Source: Flavobacteriaceae bacterium CG2_30_34_30 (GTDB lineage: Bacteria; Bacteroidota; Bacteroidia; Flavobacteriales; Flavobacteriaceae). From it: a stretch of DNA of 64,000 nucleotides. A program made the translations under genes and the position numbers. Shown here one piece after another: positions 51,341 to 60,803 of this stretch. Below the pieces are notes generated by a model, which was given only the letters and a program-made list of their open reading frames with translations, did not search any database and was not told where the DNA came from. The DNA lies in NCBI GenBank assembly GCA_001873105.1, contig MNYN01000048.1, forward strand, positions 1 through 64,000. Reading direction: 5' to 3'. The stretch's first letter is position 1; each line of letters begins with the position of its first letter.

Positions 51341-52585
51341 ATGTCAAAACTATTTACTCATATTCAAGAACTCGTAGGCATAGAAACCATTTCACGCCAC
51401 AAAGTTAGCGGGTCTGAAATGAAGGAGTTACATACCATAAAAGATGCTTTTCTGCTTATTGAAAATGGCCTTATTGCTGATTTTGGCGCAATGGACACCA
51501 TGCCCATGATGGATATTGGCTCGGTAACAGATGCTTCAGAAACTATTATTCTACCAGCTTGGTGTGACTCACATACCCATATTGTTTATGCAGGAAATCG
51601 GGAACAAGAATTTGTGGATAGAATTCTTGGACTTTCCTATGAAGAAATAGCTAATCGTGGTGGTGGCATCTTAAATTCTGCTAAAAAACTCCAAGAAACC
51701 AATCAGGAAGATTTATATAACCAAAGCGCAAAAAGGCTAGAAGAAGTAATACGTTTAGGCACAGGTGCTATAGAAATTAAAAGTGGATATGGACTTACCA
51801 TAGAAGCAGAAATAAAAATGCTAAGAGTAATAAAAGAGCTTAAAGCAAACTATCCTATAGAAATTAAAGCAACTTTTTTAGGAGCTCATGCAATACCTTT
51901 AGCATATAAAAATAAACGAAAAGACTACATTACTTTACTTACTGAAGAAATGTTACCTCTTATTGCCGCAGAAAACTTAGCAGACTTCATTGACGTTTTT
52001 TGCGAAACAGGATATTTTACAGTAGCTGAAACTATCTCCATACTAAAAGCTGGAAAGAAATTTGGGCTTATCCCAAAAATTCATGTCAACCAATTTACGG
52101 CTATTGGAGGCATAAAAGCTGCTGTAGAAAACAATGCACTGAGTGTGGATCATCTTGAAGTAATGCGTCCCGAAGACATACAAGTATTGCAAGGAAGTAC
52201 TACCATGCCTGTTGCACTACCTTCCTGCTCTTATTTTTTGGGAATTCCCTATACTCCCGCAAGAGAAATGATAGATAGTGGGCTTCCATTAGCATTGGCA
52301 ACAGACTACAATCCAGGTTCTACACCTAGTGGCAACATGAATTTTGTGGTTTCTACAGCCTGTATAAAAATGAAAATGACTCCGGAAGAGGCCATCAACG
52401 CCGCTACCTTAAATGGTGCTTATGCTATGGGTATTTCTAAAACCCACGGAAGTATTTGCAAAGGGAAAAAAGCAAATTTAATATTTACCAAACCTATTCC
52501 ATCCTATGGTTATTTGCCCTATGCTTTTGGAAGTAATACTATTGATAAAGTAATGCTGAATGGCGATTTTTTTGAAAGCCTTTAG
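51341..52585 (+). CDS. hutI: Imidazolonepropionase
   Basis: A 414-residue amidohydrolase that opens imidazolone-propionate in histidine degradation. Motifs: the metal pair in CDSHTHIVYAGNREQEF, ANRGGGILNSAKKL, AIEIKSGYGLTIEAE, FLGAHAIP, KIHVNQFTAIGGI and ALATDYNPGSTPSGNM. Length fits. The next gene on the strand is the formimidoylglutamase, 68 bp on; hutU and hutH are not in the window. Confidence 0.96.
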   Translation: MSKLFTHIQELVGIETISRHKVSGSEMKELHTIKDAFLLIENGLIADFGAMDTMPMMDIGSVTDASETIILPAWCDSHTHIVYAGNREQEFVDRILGLSYEEIANRGGGILNSAKKLQETNQEDLYNQSAKRLEEVIRLGTGAIEIKSGYGLTIEAEIKMLRVIKELKANYPIEIKATFLGAHAIPLAYKNKRKDYITLLTEEMLPLIAAENLADFIDVFCETGYFTVAETISILKAGKKFGLIPKIHVNQFTAIGGIKAAVENNALSVDHLEVMRPEDIQVLQGSTTMPVALPSCSYFLGIPYTPAREMIDSGLPLALATDYNPGSTPSGNMNFVVSTACIKMKMTPEEAINAATLNGAYAMGISKTHGSICKGKKANLIFTKPIPSYGYLPYAFGSNTIDKVMLNGDFFESL

Positions 52586-52653
52586 ATCTTAAATAGAAAA
52601 AATAAAAATATATATTTATATTGTATTAAGCTTATATAAAGACACTTCAAATA

Positions 52654-53661
52654 ATGAACACAATTAGTATTTATTCCAGAGAAGACATTGCTAGATTCAT
52701 AAACAAGCGTACCGGCGAAACCAAGTATGGCGAAGTGGTAAAAATTATTAAAGAGTTAGATGATTTAAAAACCTCACCAGCTACTTTTGTGCTTTTGGGA
52801 ATACCGGAAGATATAGGTGTACGTGCAAACAAAGGCATTCCTGGTACGGAAAATGCCTGGCAAACTTGTTTAAAATCTTTACTAAACGTACAGGCCAATG
52901 CCTATACCCATCCGGAAGATGTTATTCTATTAGGTGAAATAGATTGTGCAAAACAGATAAAAGAAGCTGAAAAACTAAACAAAAAAGATGTAAATTATTT
53001 TTTAGAACTCGGCAAATTAGTTACTCGTATAGACCAAAACGTAACCGCAATCGTTGAATTGATTGTAAAAGCAGGTAAAATTCCTATACTTATTGGTGGT
53101 GGACACAATAATAGTTATGGCAATATCAAAGGCACTTCGCGAGCTTTACAACAATCCATAAACGTTATTAATTTTGATGTGCATTCCGATTTTAGACCTC
53201 TAGAACATCGGCACAGTGGAAATGGATTTTCCTATGCTTTTGAAGAAGGATATTTAAACAAATACTATATCTTCGGATTACAAAAAAATTACACCTCACA
53301 AGCAATTTTTGACCAATTGATGGAGAAAGAAAACCAAATTCAATTTGCTTTGTTTGAAAATATTATGGTTCGCAAAATTAATTCCTTTGTCCATACCTTA
53401 AACGAAGCCGAAACCTTTGTTTCAGGACAAAAATTTGGACTGGAAGTTGATTTAGATGCTATTCAAAACACACCAAGTAGTGCTATAACCCCTAGTGGAT
53501 TTTCTGTCAACCAAGCACGAAGATTTGTTTCGTTTTTTGGCAGAAATAAAAATGTAACTTATTTGCATCTTTGTGAAGGCTCGCCAGTATCAGATAAAGA
53601 CGGACAATTGGGAAAATTACTTGCTTTTCTTATCACTGATTTTACAGGTAAAATTTCCTAA
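52654..53661 (+). CDS. Formimidoylglutamase (ureohydrolase family)
   Basis: A 335-residue arginase-fold enzyme. Manganese-binding elements are visible as ILIGGGHNNSYGN, NFDVHSDFRPLE and GLEVDLDAIQNTPSS. The family normally has HD in the first motif and a third Asp in the last; here HN and Q stand at those places, a form usual in Bacteroidota. With hutI next door it should hydrolyse N-formimidoyl-glutamate to glutamate and formamide, though a related ureohydrolase reaction is possible. Confidence 0.88.
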   Translation: MNTISIYSREDIARFINKRTGETKYGEVVKIIKELDDLKTSPATFVLLGIPEDIGVRANKGIPGTENAWQTCLKSLLNVQANAYTHPEDVILLGEIDCAKQIKEAEKLNKKDVNYFLELGKLVTRIDQNVTAIVELIVKAGKIPILIGGGHNNSYGNIKGTSRALQQSINVINFDVHSDFRPLEHRHSGNGFSYAFEEGYLNKYYIFGLQKNYTSQAIFDQLMEKENQIQFALFENIMVRKINSFVHTLNEAETFVSGQKFGLEVDLDAIQNTPSSAITPSGFSVNQARRFVSFFGRNKNVTYLHLCEGSPVSDKDGQLGKLLAFLITDFTGKIS

Positions 53662-53726
53662 AAAGCAGAAAATTTTTATTCTTCTTATTCTTGATTTATA
53701 TTCAATTAAAAAAATAAAAAAATAAT

Positions 53727-54113
53727 ATGCGCTTTCACACCAGAAAATGGATTAAACCACAAGACCTCAACCCAAATGGAACTCTTTTTGGAGGCAGATT
53801 ATTAGAATGGATTGATGAGGAAGCTGCTCTGTACGCCATCATACAATTAGAAAACCCAAAAACGGTTACAAAATTTATGAGCGAAATAAATTTTAAAAGT
53901 GCCGCAAAACAAGGAGAAATAATTGAAATTGGATTAGATGTAACCAAGTTTGGAAACGCATCTCTAACCCTAAGATGTGAAGTTAGAAATATTATGACTC
54001 GTGAAACCATTGTTGCAATAGAAAGTATTGTGATGGTAGGACTAGATGAACACGGAAAACCAAAAGCACACGGAAAGACAAAAATTGAATTTATAAAAGA
54101 TAGACTCAAATAA
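53727..54113 (+). CDS. Hotdog-fold acyl-CoA thioesterase
   Basis: A 128-residue protein of the YciA/BFIT-type thioesterases. It has the conserved NPNGTLFGGRLLEWIDEEAAL, with catalytic Asp, then MSEINFKSAAKQGEIIEI and VAIESIVMVGLDEHGKPKAH. It cleaves acyl-CoA thioesters in the cytoplasm; chain-length preference is not visible. It follows the formimidoylglutamase gene by 65 bp but is not obviously part of histidine use. Confidence 0.93.
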   Translation: MRFHTRKWIKPQDLNPNGTLFGGRLLEWIDEEAALYAIIQLENPKTVTKFMSEINFKSAAKQGEIIEIGLDVTKFGNASLTLRCEVRNIMTRETIVAIESIVMVGLDEHGKPKAHGKTKIEFIKDRLK

Positions 54114-54584
54114 AATAACTTCTAGTATTAAATAATAAAAAAATCTGGAAAATAATTTCAAATTCTTCGGACAAAACTACTTCTCATTTTTTTAGTATAT
54201 ATCCTTCTGTTTTCTACACTCTTCAATAAAAATAGCAAGGGCGTTCCCTTAATCATATTGCGTAACTGACTTTTTCATTTGGTCTTAAATCACAAAAATG
54301 CTTTTATACGAAATACAAAAGCAGCCTATATACTCATAGGATTACTAAAAGCAACGGATGTACTTTTTGTTTAGTAATAAAAACCACAAAAAAACAAAAT
54401 AAATTATAAAAAAAAGACTTCACGGTGTTGATATGTCATTGGATTTTGACTGTTTTATTAACACAATAATAACAGGTGTGAATTATGCAACAATGAATTT
54501 TTATGTGTAACATATTTCCTACATAAGTACATCACCTTTGTTGCAAAGATTTTGCTTAATGCAAATTCGAAAAAATAAACTATA
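54114..54584. other. 471-bp intergenic region upstream of the ice-binding gene
   Basis: No ORF of note on either strand. TGCTTTT (54299-54305) and AAAAGCA (54317-54323) form a small hairpin. CACCTTTG close to 54532-54540, one base off TAnnTTTG, followed by TTGC is the likely -7 box of the gene at 54585. The rest is AT-rich with no further structure seen. The length suggests regulation of the downstream surface genes. Confidence 0.5.
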
Positions 54585-56990
54585 ATGAAAACAAAAAACT
54601 TTTTACAATTTTTTACCCTTGCAGCTGTCCTGCTTGTTTTCGCTTGTGCGAAAGACGAGTTTGTAGCCGTAGATGGCGTATGTCCACTAATACTTACAAC
54701 TACTCCTATAGATGGAGCTGTTGATGTTCCCTTAGATCAAGTAATATCTGTTACTTTTAATAAAGCGATGAACCAATCTACTATTAACGCAAATTCCTTT
54801 ACAGTTAGTGATGGTTCCCCTCTTACTGGAACAATGACTTTTGAAGATACCGAAGTTGGAACAACGGTATTTTTTACACCCACAGCAAATTTAAACTTAA
54901 ACACTACCTATACAGGTAAAGTTTTCACAACCGTAAAAGATACAAATGGTAATGCTTTGCAAGTAGCTTATGTGTGGAGTTTTTCAACAGGAAGCGTATT
55001 AGCTCCGGTTGTACTTTCTACAGATCCTGATAGTGGAGCAATTAATGTGGTTCTTAACAAAGTTATTAAAGTAACCTTCAGTCAAGTGATTGATCCGGTA
55101 ACAATCACATCAGAATCGTTTACCCTTAGAAATGGAACTTCTTCTATAGCAGGTGATTTCACTTTTGACGGAGCAATTGTTTATTTTACTCCCTTAGCAG
55201 ACCTAAGTTCTAACAACACCTATACAGCTACAATAACAACCGCTGTAACTAATATGGAAGGTGTTGCATTAGCAAATAACTATGTTTGGAGTTTTTCAAC
55301 AGGAAGTCTTTTAGCCCCCACAGTAATTTCAACAGATCCTATTAATGATGCTACCGATGTAGTGCTAAACAAAGTAATCTCTGCAACATTTAGTGAAGTA
55401 ATGGATCAAGCTACTATAACTTCTAATAGCTTTAAAGTTTTAGATGGAACCACTGCTATTTCAGGATCTTTCACCTTTGTAAATGCTATAGTACGTTTTA
55501 CACCTACTAATCCTTTAACTCCTAATACTACATATATCGCTACTATTACAACTGCTGTTAAAAACTTAGCAGGTGTGTCATTAGCAGGCGATTATATTTG
55601 GAAATTTTCAACAGGAAGCACCGTTGCACCAACAGTTATTGCAACAGAACCAGAAGATGAAGCTATAGATGTACCGCTAAACCAAATAATTACTGCTACT
55701 TTTAGTGAGGTAATGAATCCGGCTACAATAACTTCTACTTCATTTATAGTGAACAATGGAACCTCTAATATCAATGGAAGTTTCAGTTTTAATGGTGCTG
55801 TTGTGCTATTTACTCCAAACAATCCTCTTACTTTAAATACTATATATACCGCAACTATTACCACTGCTGTTAAAAACCCGGCAGGAGTTTCTATTGCAAA
55901 TGATTATATATGGAAATTTAGTACCGGGGTTTCATTAGCACCAACTGTTATTTCAACTGACCCACAAGACAATGACACCAACGTGCCATTAAACAAAGTA
56001 ATAATAGCAACGTTTAGCGAAATAATGAATCCGGCAACAATCAATGTTAGTACATTCAGTTTAATGAATGGTACTACTAATGTTCCCGTATCTTTTGATT
56101 TTAACGGCGTGGATGTAAGTTTCACTCCTGTGTCTCCATTACTCGCAGGTATCACTTATACCGCAACGATTACAACTGGAGCACAAAATATGGCTGGAAT
56201 AGGCTTGGAAGAAGATTATGTATGGGAATTCACCACCGCAAATGCAAGTACTTTACCAGATATTGGAACTATTTCAGAATTTGGTGGATTTGGAGGTAAC
56301 TCCGGATTAACTAACCAAGGATTAAATTCTGTTATAAACAATGGAGGTATTGGCACAACTGCAGCTTCAACACTAGTTACTGGTTTTCACGATGGGTTAA
56401 CCGGTGATATTTACACAGAAACCCCATTAAATGCCGGTTTAGTAACGGGAGGTATTTTTACCGCTCCACCAGCACCAGGAACAGCAACTTCTTTTGCTAT
56501 TGCACAACAAGCATTACTAGATGCAACCGATCTTTATAATGCATTATCCCCTGCTGCCATGCCAGGAGGAACTGATCCAGGAGCAGGAGAACTAGGTGGT
56601 TTAACCCTAGCACCGGGTGTTTATCAATCTGCTAGTGGAACTTTTAACATCTCAAATGGCGATCTAACCCTAGACGCACAAGGTGATCCTAATGCACTTT
56701 GGGTTTTTCAATCTGCATCAGGTCTTACCGTAGGTATTGCAGGTCCAACAGGAGCTAAAAGTGTTATTCTAATTAACGACGCAAACTCTGCTAATGTATT
56801 TTGGCAAGTAGGAAGTGCTGCGACGATTAATGCTGCTGGAGGTGGTATTATGGTAGGAACCATTGTTTCTATGGCAGGAGTAACGCTTTCCACAGCTGAC
56901 AATATGGTACAAACCGTTCTTAATGGAAGAGCTATTTCGTTAGTGGCATCCGTAACAATGGTAAACACTACGATTAACGTACCTAACTAA
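54585..56990 (+). CDS. Ice-binding (DUF3494) lipoprotein with five Ig-like domains
   Basis: An 801-residue lipoprotein with lipobox cysteine C21 (LLVFACAKDEF) and acidic residues just after it, favouring surface display. Five Ig-like (Big_5) domains follow at about 35-135, 140-240, 244-344, 348-448 and 452-551, each with VISTDP ... VPLNKVI ... ATFSEVM ... FTP ... TYTATITTA ... YVWSFSTG. The last 245 residues are a DUF3494 ice-binding domain: GNSGLTNQGLNSVINNGGIG, LAPGVYQSASGTFNIS, PNALWVFQSASGLTVG, and a closing MVGTIVSMAGVTL with NGRAISL. Such domains form a beta-solenoid that binds ice, though some members act as adhesins. The Ig units would hold it away from the cell. Confidence 0.93.
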   Translation: MKTKNFLQFFTLAAVLLVFACAKDEFVAVDGVCPLILTTTPIDGAVDVPLDQVISVTFNKAMNQSTINANSFTVSDGSPLTGTMTFEDTEVGTTVFFTPTANLNLNTTYTGKVFTTVKDTNGNALQVAYVWSFSTGSVLAPVVLSTDPDSGAINVVLNKVIKVTFSQVIDPVTITSESFTLRNGTSSIAGDFTFDGAIVYFTPLADLSSNNTYTATITTAVTNMEGVALANNYVWSFSTGSLLAPTVISTDPINDATDVVLNKVISATFSEVMDQATITSNSFKVLDGTTAISGSFTFVNAIVRFTPTNPLTPNTTYIATITTAVKNLAGVSLAGDYIWKFSTGSTVAPTVIATEPEDEAIDVPLNQIITATFSEVMNPATITSTSFIVNNGTSNINGSFSFNGAVVLFTPNNPLTLNTIYTATITTAVKNPAGVSIANDYIWKFSTGVSLAPTVISTDPQDNDTNVPLNKVIIATFSEIMNPATINVSTFSLMNGTTNVPVSFDFNGVDVSFTPVSPLLAGITYTATITTGAQNMAGIGLEEDYVWEFTTANASTLPDIGTISEFGGFGGNSGLTNQGLNSVINNGGIGTTAASTLVTGFHDGLTGDIYTETPLNAGLVTGGIFTAPPAPGTATSFAIAQQALLDATDLYNALSPAAMPGGTDPGAGELGGLTLAPGVYQSASGTFNISNGDLTLDAQGDPNALWVFQSASGLTVGIAGPTGAKSVILINDANSANVFWQVGSAATINAAGGGIMVGTIVSMAGVTLSTADNMVQTVLNGRAISLVASVTMVNTTINVPN

Positions 56991-57006
56991 ATAATAAATA
57001 AGAAAT

Positions 57007-57038
57007 ATAGAACCCGGGAAATAAGCCCGGTGTTCTAT
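57007..57038 (+). other. GC-rich hairpin between the ice-binding and OmpA genes
   Basis: ATAGAACCCGGG can pair with CCCGGTGTTCTAT over 12 bp with one bulged T and a 7-nt loop. It is GC-rich in an AT-rich context and is not followed by a T run. It could be an attenuator, an mRNA processing or stability element, or a weak terminator. Confidence 0.6.
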
Positions 57039-57071
57039 ACTCTTATAAGTAACAATCTTAATACAAATAAA

Positions 57072-59093
57072 ATGAAAAATTCAACGCATTTATCTACAAG
57101 ACTATGTACAGCAAAGTTGCCGGATAGTCTGCCTTTAAAAAGCATACTTGTTGCCCTTGCCTTTTTGCTTGGGCTACTAACCACTGTTTCTGCACAGGAG
57201 GCCGAATATGCAAAACCTTCTTGGTATTTTGGGGTTGCCGGTGGCGCAAATTTTAATTTCTACCGTGGAACAACACAAACTTTAAATTCAGATTTAACCG
57301 TACTTTCTCCATTTCACAATGGCGATGGTGTTGGCTTATTTGTTGCACCTATGCTAGAATATCATAAATACGGTACTATGTTAGGCTTTATGATTCAAGC
57401 AGGTTTAGATAGCCGTGAAGGATCCTTTAATAGAGTAACTACTTATTGTAATTGCCCTACTGATTTAGAAACTGATTTAAGCTACATTACTGTAGAGCCA
57501 AGCCTTCGTATTGCTCCTTTTAAAAACAGTTTCTACATATACGGTGGACCACGTCTGGCTTTTAATACTGACAAAACTTTTACATACAAAATGGGAGTAA
57601 ACCCAGATGTTCCAGAACAAGTAGCACAGGAATTAAAAGGAGATTTTAGCAATATTGAAAATACTATTTTTTCAATGCAAGTAGGTGCAGGTTATGATAT
57701 TGCCCTTTCTTCAAACAAAAACAAAACGCAATTTGTGCTATCTCCTTTCGTGGCATTTCACCCCTATTTCGGTCAAGAACCTCGTTCTATAGAATCCTGG
57801 ACAGTCACAACAGTACGTGCAGGTGTTGTATTAAAATTTGGACAAGGAAGATTAGTTACTCCTGCTAAAGAAGAAGTTATTGCTCCAAAACCTTTACCTT
57901 ATACCTTTATTGTAAATTCTCCTGAAAACTCAACTACCGATCCTGTGGTAAGAGAAACCTTCCCGATAAGAAATTATGTATTTTTTGATGAAGGTTCCAC
58001 TGAAATCCCAAATCGATATGCAACATTGAAAAAAAGTGAGGTTCAAAATTTCAAAGAAGATCAATTAGAAACCTACGTGCCTAAAAACATGTCTGGTCGT
58101 GCCGATAGAAATATGACGGTTTATTATAATATTTTAAACATATTAGGCGACCGTATGCAAAAACATCCTTCTTCTAAAGTTACTTTAATTGGAGCATCAG
58201 ACAAAGGACCGGCGGATGGAAAATTAATGGCAGAATCTGTTAAAACCTATCTAACTGGTGTTTTTGCTATTGCTCCCGCAAGAATTACTGTAGAGGGAAG
58301 AAGCAAACCAAAATTACCTTCAAAACAAGTTGGTGGTGTTCTTGAATTAGAATTACTAAGTCAAGACGACCGAAGAGTTTCTATTGAAACCAATTCTCCT
58401 GAATTGATTATGGAATTTAGTAGTGGCCCAAATGCTCCTTTAAAACCAGTAGAATATGTGATTGTGCAAGAAGCACCTTTGAGTAGTTACCTAACTTTAG
58501 AAGTTGACGGAGCAAACGAAGCTTTTTCAACTTGGTCGGTGGAAGTGAAAGATGAGAGCAATAAAACCCAATATTTTGGTCCATACACCGAAGAAAAAGT
58601 AAGCATTCCTGGTGAAGCCATTTTAGGAACACGTGCTGAGGGTGATTACTTTATTGCGCTAGTAGGCACCTCACCAGATGGAAGTCTTGTAAGAGAAGAG
58701 CAAAAAGTACATATGGTGCTTTGGCAACCTTCAGTAGTTAAAGAAAGCAAACGTTTTAGCATTATTCATGAATTTGATGATGCAAAAGCAATACAAATGT
58801 ATGATAAATACCTTACTGAAGTTGTAGCACCCAAAATACCTACAAACGGTCACGTAGTAATTAACGGACATACCGATGTTATTGGGGATGCTGAAAACAA
58901 CAACACCTTATCCCTAGCAAGAGCAAACGATACAAAAATGATTTTGCAAAAAAGCTTAACCGCTATGGGAAGAAGCGATGTAACTTTTGAAGTAATTGGC
59001 AATGGCGAAAACAATCCGTTATTTGGCAATAAACTTCCTGAAGAACGTTTTTATAATCGTTCAGTGGTTATTGATGTATTTCCTAAAAAGTAG
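57072..59093 (+). CDS. Outer-membrane protein with N-terminal barrel and two OmpA-like modules
   Basis: ATG at 57072 gives a 673-residue protein; a GTG-initiated longer frame begins inside the hairpin and is unlikely. The signal peptide is unusually long (about 55 residues, core ILVALAFLLGLLTTVSAQ). A beta-barrel domain (about 58-270, WYFGVAGGANFNFYRG ... VRAGVVLKFGQG) precedes an OmpA-like module with NYVFFDEGSTEIPNRY, and a C-terminal one with VVINGHTDVIGDAENNNTLS and a final YNRSVVIDVFP. It lies 81 bp after the ice-binding lipoprotein and may form a surface unit with it. A terminator follows. Confidence 0.88.
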   Translation: MKNSTHLSTRLCTAKLPDSLPLKSILVALAFLLGLLTTVSAQEAEYAKPSWYFGVAGGANFNFYRGTTQTLNSDLTVLSPFHNGDGVGLFVAPMLEYHKYGTMLGFMIQAGLDSREGSFNRVTTYCNCPTDLETDLSYITVEPSLRIAPFKNSFYIYGGPRLAFNTDKTFTYKMGVNPDVPEQVAQELKGDFSNIENTIFSMQVGAGYDIALSSNKNKTQFVLSPFVAFHPYFGQEPRSIESWTVTTVRAGVVLKFGQGRLVTPAKEEVIAPKPLPYTFIVNSPENSTTDPVVRETFPIRNYVFFDEGSTEIPNRYATLKKSEVQNFKEDQLETYVPKNMSGRADRNMTVYYNILNILGDRMQKHPSSKVTLIGASDKGPADGKLMAESVKTYLTGVFAIAPARITVEGRSKPKLPSKQVGGVLELELLSQDDRRVSIETNSPELIMEFSSGPNAPLKPVEYVIVQEAPLSSYLTLEVDGANEAFSTWSVEVKDESNKTQYFGPYTEEKVSIPGEAILGTRAEGDYFIALVGTSPDGSLVREEQKVHMVLWQPSVVKESKRFSIIHEFDDAKAIQMYDKYLTEVVAPKIPTNGHVVINGHTDVIGDAENNNTLSLARANDTKMILQKSLTAMGRSDVTFEVIGNGENNPLFGNKLPEERFYNRSVVIDVFPKK

Positions 59094-59128
59094 ATTACGC
59101 ATACCTTTTATAACACTTAATTAGCAAT

Positions 59129-59162
59129 AAAAAGGCAAGAATTAATTTTCTTGCCTTTTTTT
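59129..59162. terminator. Strong terminator after the OmpA-like gene
   Basis: AAAAAGGCAAGAA (59129-59141) pairs perfectly with TTCTTGCCTTTTT around a 6-nt loop, with T residues following. The A run on the left makes it usable from the converging gene as well. Confidence 0.92.
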
Positions 59163-59184
59163 ATTTATAAAACAGAAATAGAAG

Positions 59185-59814
59185 CTATTTAAAATAACCA
59201 CCAAAAAGAAGGTGGCAAAGTAAAAAAGCAACCACAGAAAGTATAATTCCTATTAAAAAGACATTGAATGATTTTCGTAAAAGATTAAATTTTCTATCCA
59301 TTACTTTTCCTAAATAAAAAGTATCCTTAGCTATCGTGTTATAAAGTTCATCGCCCTGATATATTAAAGCGGTAATTTCTTTTAAATAAACTTCTTCTTG
59401 CATGTCTTTAAAATTTCCGTAAAACATCAGGTTATTTATTTTTCTATCCCCGTGATTTTTTTCGGGACGTGTTGCAAAAACAGCATAAGCTATTGAAATT
59501 AAATTGGTAGCTAGCATTAAAATAATTGCATAAATAAGATGTGGATCTCTATCTAATTGGTTTAAAACTACGCTAATAATAATCGACATAATGATTGCAT
59601 TAATAGAAATTAGAATGTTGCTCTTACGGTCAATCATCGTGTTTAAGGTGTATTGATTTTTAGATAGTAATCTAAATAACGTCTCCACACCGCGCTCAGA
59701 TCGAGGCTCTATTTTAGATAGTTTCTTTTTTAATTCTTTTAATGTCTGTTTATCTATATCAAGTTCTTTGCTTAGATAATCATTTGTTTCTTTTTTAGAT
59801 GTTTTATCCGGCAT
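59185..59814 (-). CDS. Pycsar-effector-like membrane protein (DUF5706)
   Basis: A 209-residue protein: an N-terminal charged helix, TM1 about 66-86, TM2 about 92-115, a cytoplasmic part with TRPEK (115-119) and NLMFYGNFKDM, and TM3 about 183-203. This layout matches DUF5706, the transmembrane effector class of Pycsar defence, in which cyclic CMP or UMP triggers membrane damage. No nucleotide cyclase or HD-domain gene is adjacent, so a defence role is uncertain. Flavobacteriia commonly carry such genes outside defence loci, from memory. The upstream gene (beta-barrel protein) is 79 bp away on the same strand. Confidence 0.82.
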   Translation of the reverse strand: MPDKTSKKETNDYLSKELDIDKQTLKELKKKLSKIEPRSERGVETLFRLLSKNQYTLNTMIDRKSNILISINAIIMSIIISVVLNQLDRDPHLIYAIILMLATNLISIAYAVFATRPEKNHGDRKINNLMFYGNFKDMQEEVYLKEITALIYQGDELYNTIAKDTFYLGKVMDRKFNLLRKSFNVFLIGIILSVVAFLLCHLLFGGYFK

Positions 59815-59893
59815 TGCATTTCTATTTATTAATTAAAGAAAAAATCAAAAAGTGACATTTATTGGTTGAATTTACTAAATAAAAAACTACCCA

Positions 59894-60781
59894 CTAAATT
59901 TTTAATCGAAACCCGGTTCTAAAATAATAACTATTTGCATCGTCTAATGCTATAATATTGTTTCTGTTTTTATCTCTTAAATGTACTGTATTACTTATAA
60001 TATAAGAGCTTCTTGCATATAAAAGTATGTTTTTAGTGAAATGGTATTCATATTCTAACCCACCTAAAATTAAGGACATATTAATACTTTTGGAAACGTT
60101 GGTTCCATCTACTAAAATACCTTTTTGCAAATTTGAACTAAAACCATCTAATTCAGCATATAATTTAAATCTATTTTTTTCGGAAAGATGGTATTGGAAA
60201 TTTGTTTTGGGCACGCCCAAATTATAGGACCAATTTGGGTGAAATTTTCGATAATAACTAATATAAGGTAATGGAAAATTATACCCTCTATTTTCAGAAT
60301 AGGAGACTCCTAAAATCAATCGATAGGGTTTAGAAACATTCTCATCCTTGGTCTTGTCTTTTATGAAAACTAAATCGCCTGAAAACACAATATCATCCAG
60401 CTGTAAATCATTTGCAGTTAAGTTAGAACTAAATCCGGGGGTTATGCGCAACCCAATGCGCCAATCGTTTTTAAGAGATGTAATAAATCCAATATTCAAA
60501 TCTAAAATCTGAAAATCGTCTAATTCGTTTTTATCAAAGGAAAAATTTTTTTCCATTTTAAAATCTATATGGCTATAATCTAACCCTAAAAAGAGATAGG
60601 TTCTCTCTTTTTTTAGTTTAATAGGATAATTAAAAAGAGCACGAACCCGATTATAGGAAACATTGGAGTTTCCTTTAGGGATATAGGTAAAATCAACTCG
60701 AGCCAAATCAGATAATTGTGCAGTTGCTAGGGTAGAAAAAAACAAAAAAGCGGTTAGATACTTGATGGTGTATTTTATCAT
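59894..60781 (-). CDS. Exported beta-barrel-like protein (DUF6268-type)
   Basis: A 295-residue protein with signal peptide 1-21 (LTAFLFFSTLATAQ) and a chain of amphipathic strands ending in an aromatic-rich SYYFRTGFRLKI, which is the C-terminal strand type of outer-membrane barrels. Features such as RVRALFNYPIKLKKE, IGLRITPGFSSNLT and GGLEYEYHFTKNILLYAR fit DUF6268 as I remember it. No ligand can be named. It sits 22 bp downstream of the HtrA-like protease gene, so they share a transcript. Confidence 0.78.
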   Translation of the reverse strand: MIKYTIKYLTAFLFFSTLATAQLSDLARVDFTYIPKGNSNVSYNRVRALFNYPIKLKKERTYLFLGLDYSHIDFKMEKNFSFDKNELDDFQILDLNIGFITSLKNDWRIGLRITPGFSSNLTANDLQLDDIVFSGDLVFIKDKTKDENVSKPYRLILGVSYSENRGYNFPLPYISYYRKFHPNWSYNLGVPKTNFQYHLSEKNRFKLYAELDGFSSNLQKGILVDGTNVSKSINMSLILGGLEYEYHFTKNILLYARSSYIISNTVHLRDKNRNNIIALDDANSYYFRTGFRLKI

Positions 60782-60803
60782 ATATTAAATTGTGGGGTTT
60801 TTA

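Noticed and set aside
59185-59814. A complete Pycsar defence system
   Set aside because: No cyclase or second effector gene lies within reach; only an effector-like membrane protein is present.
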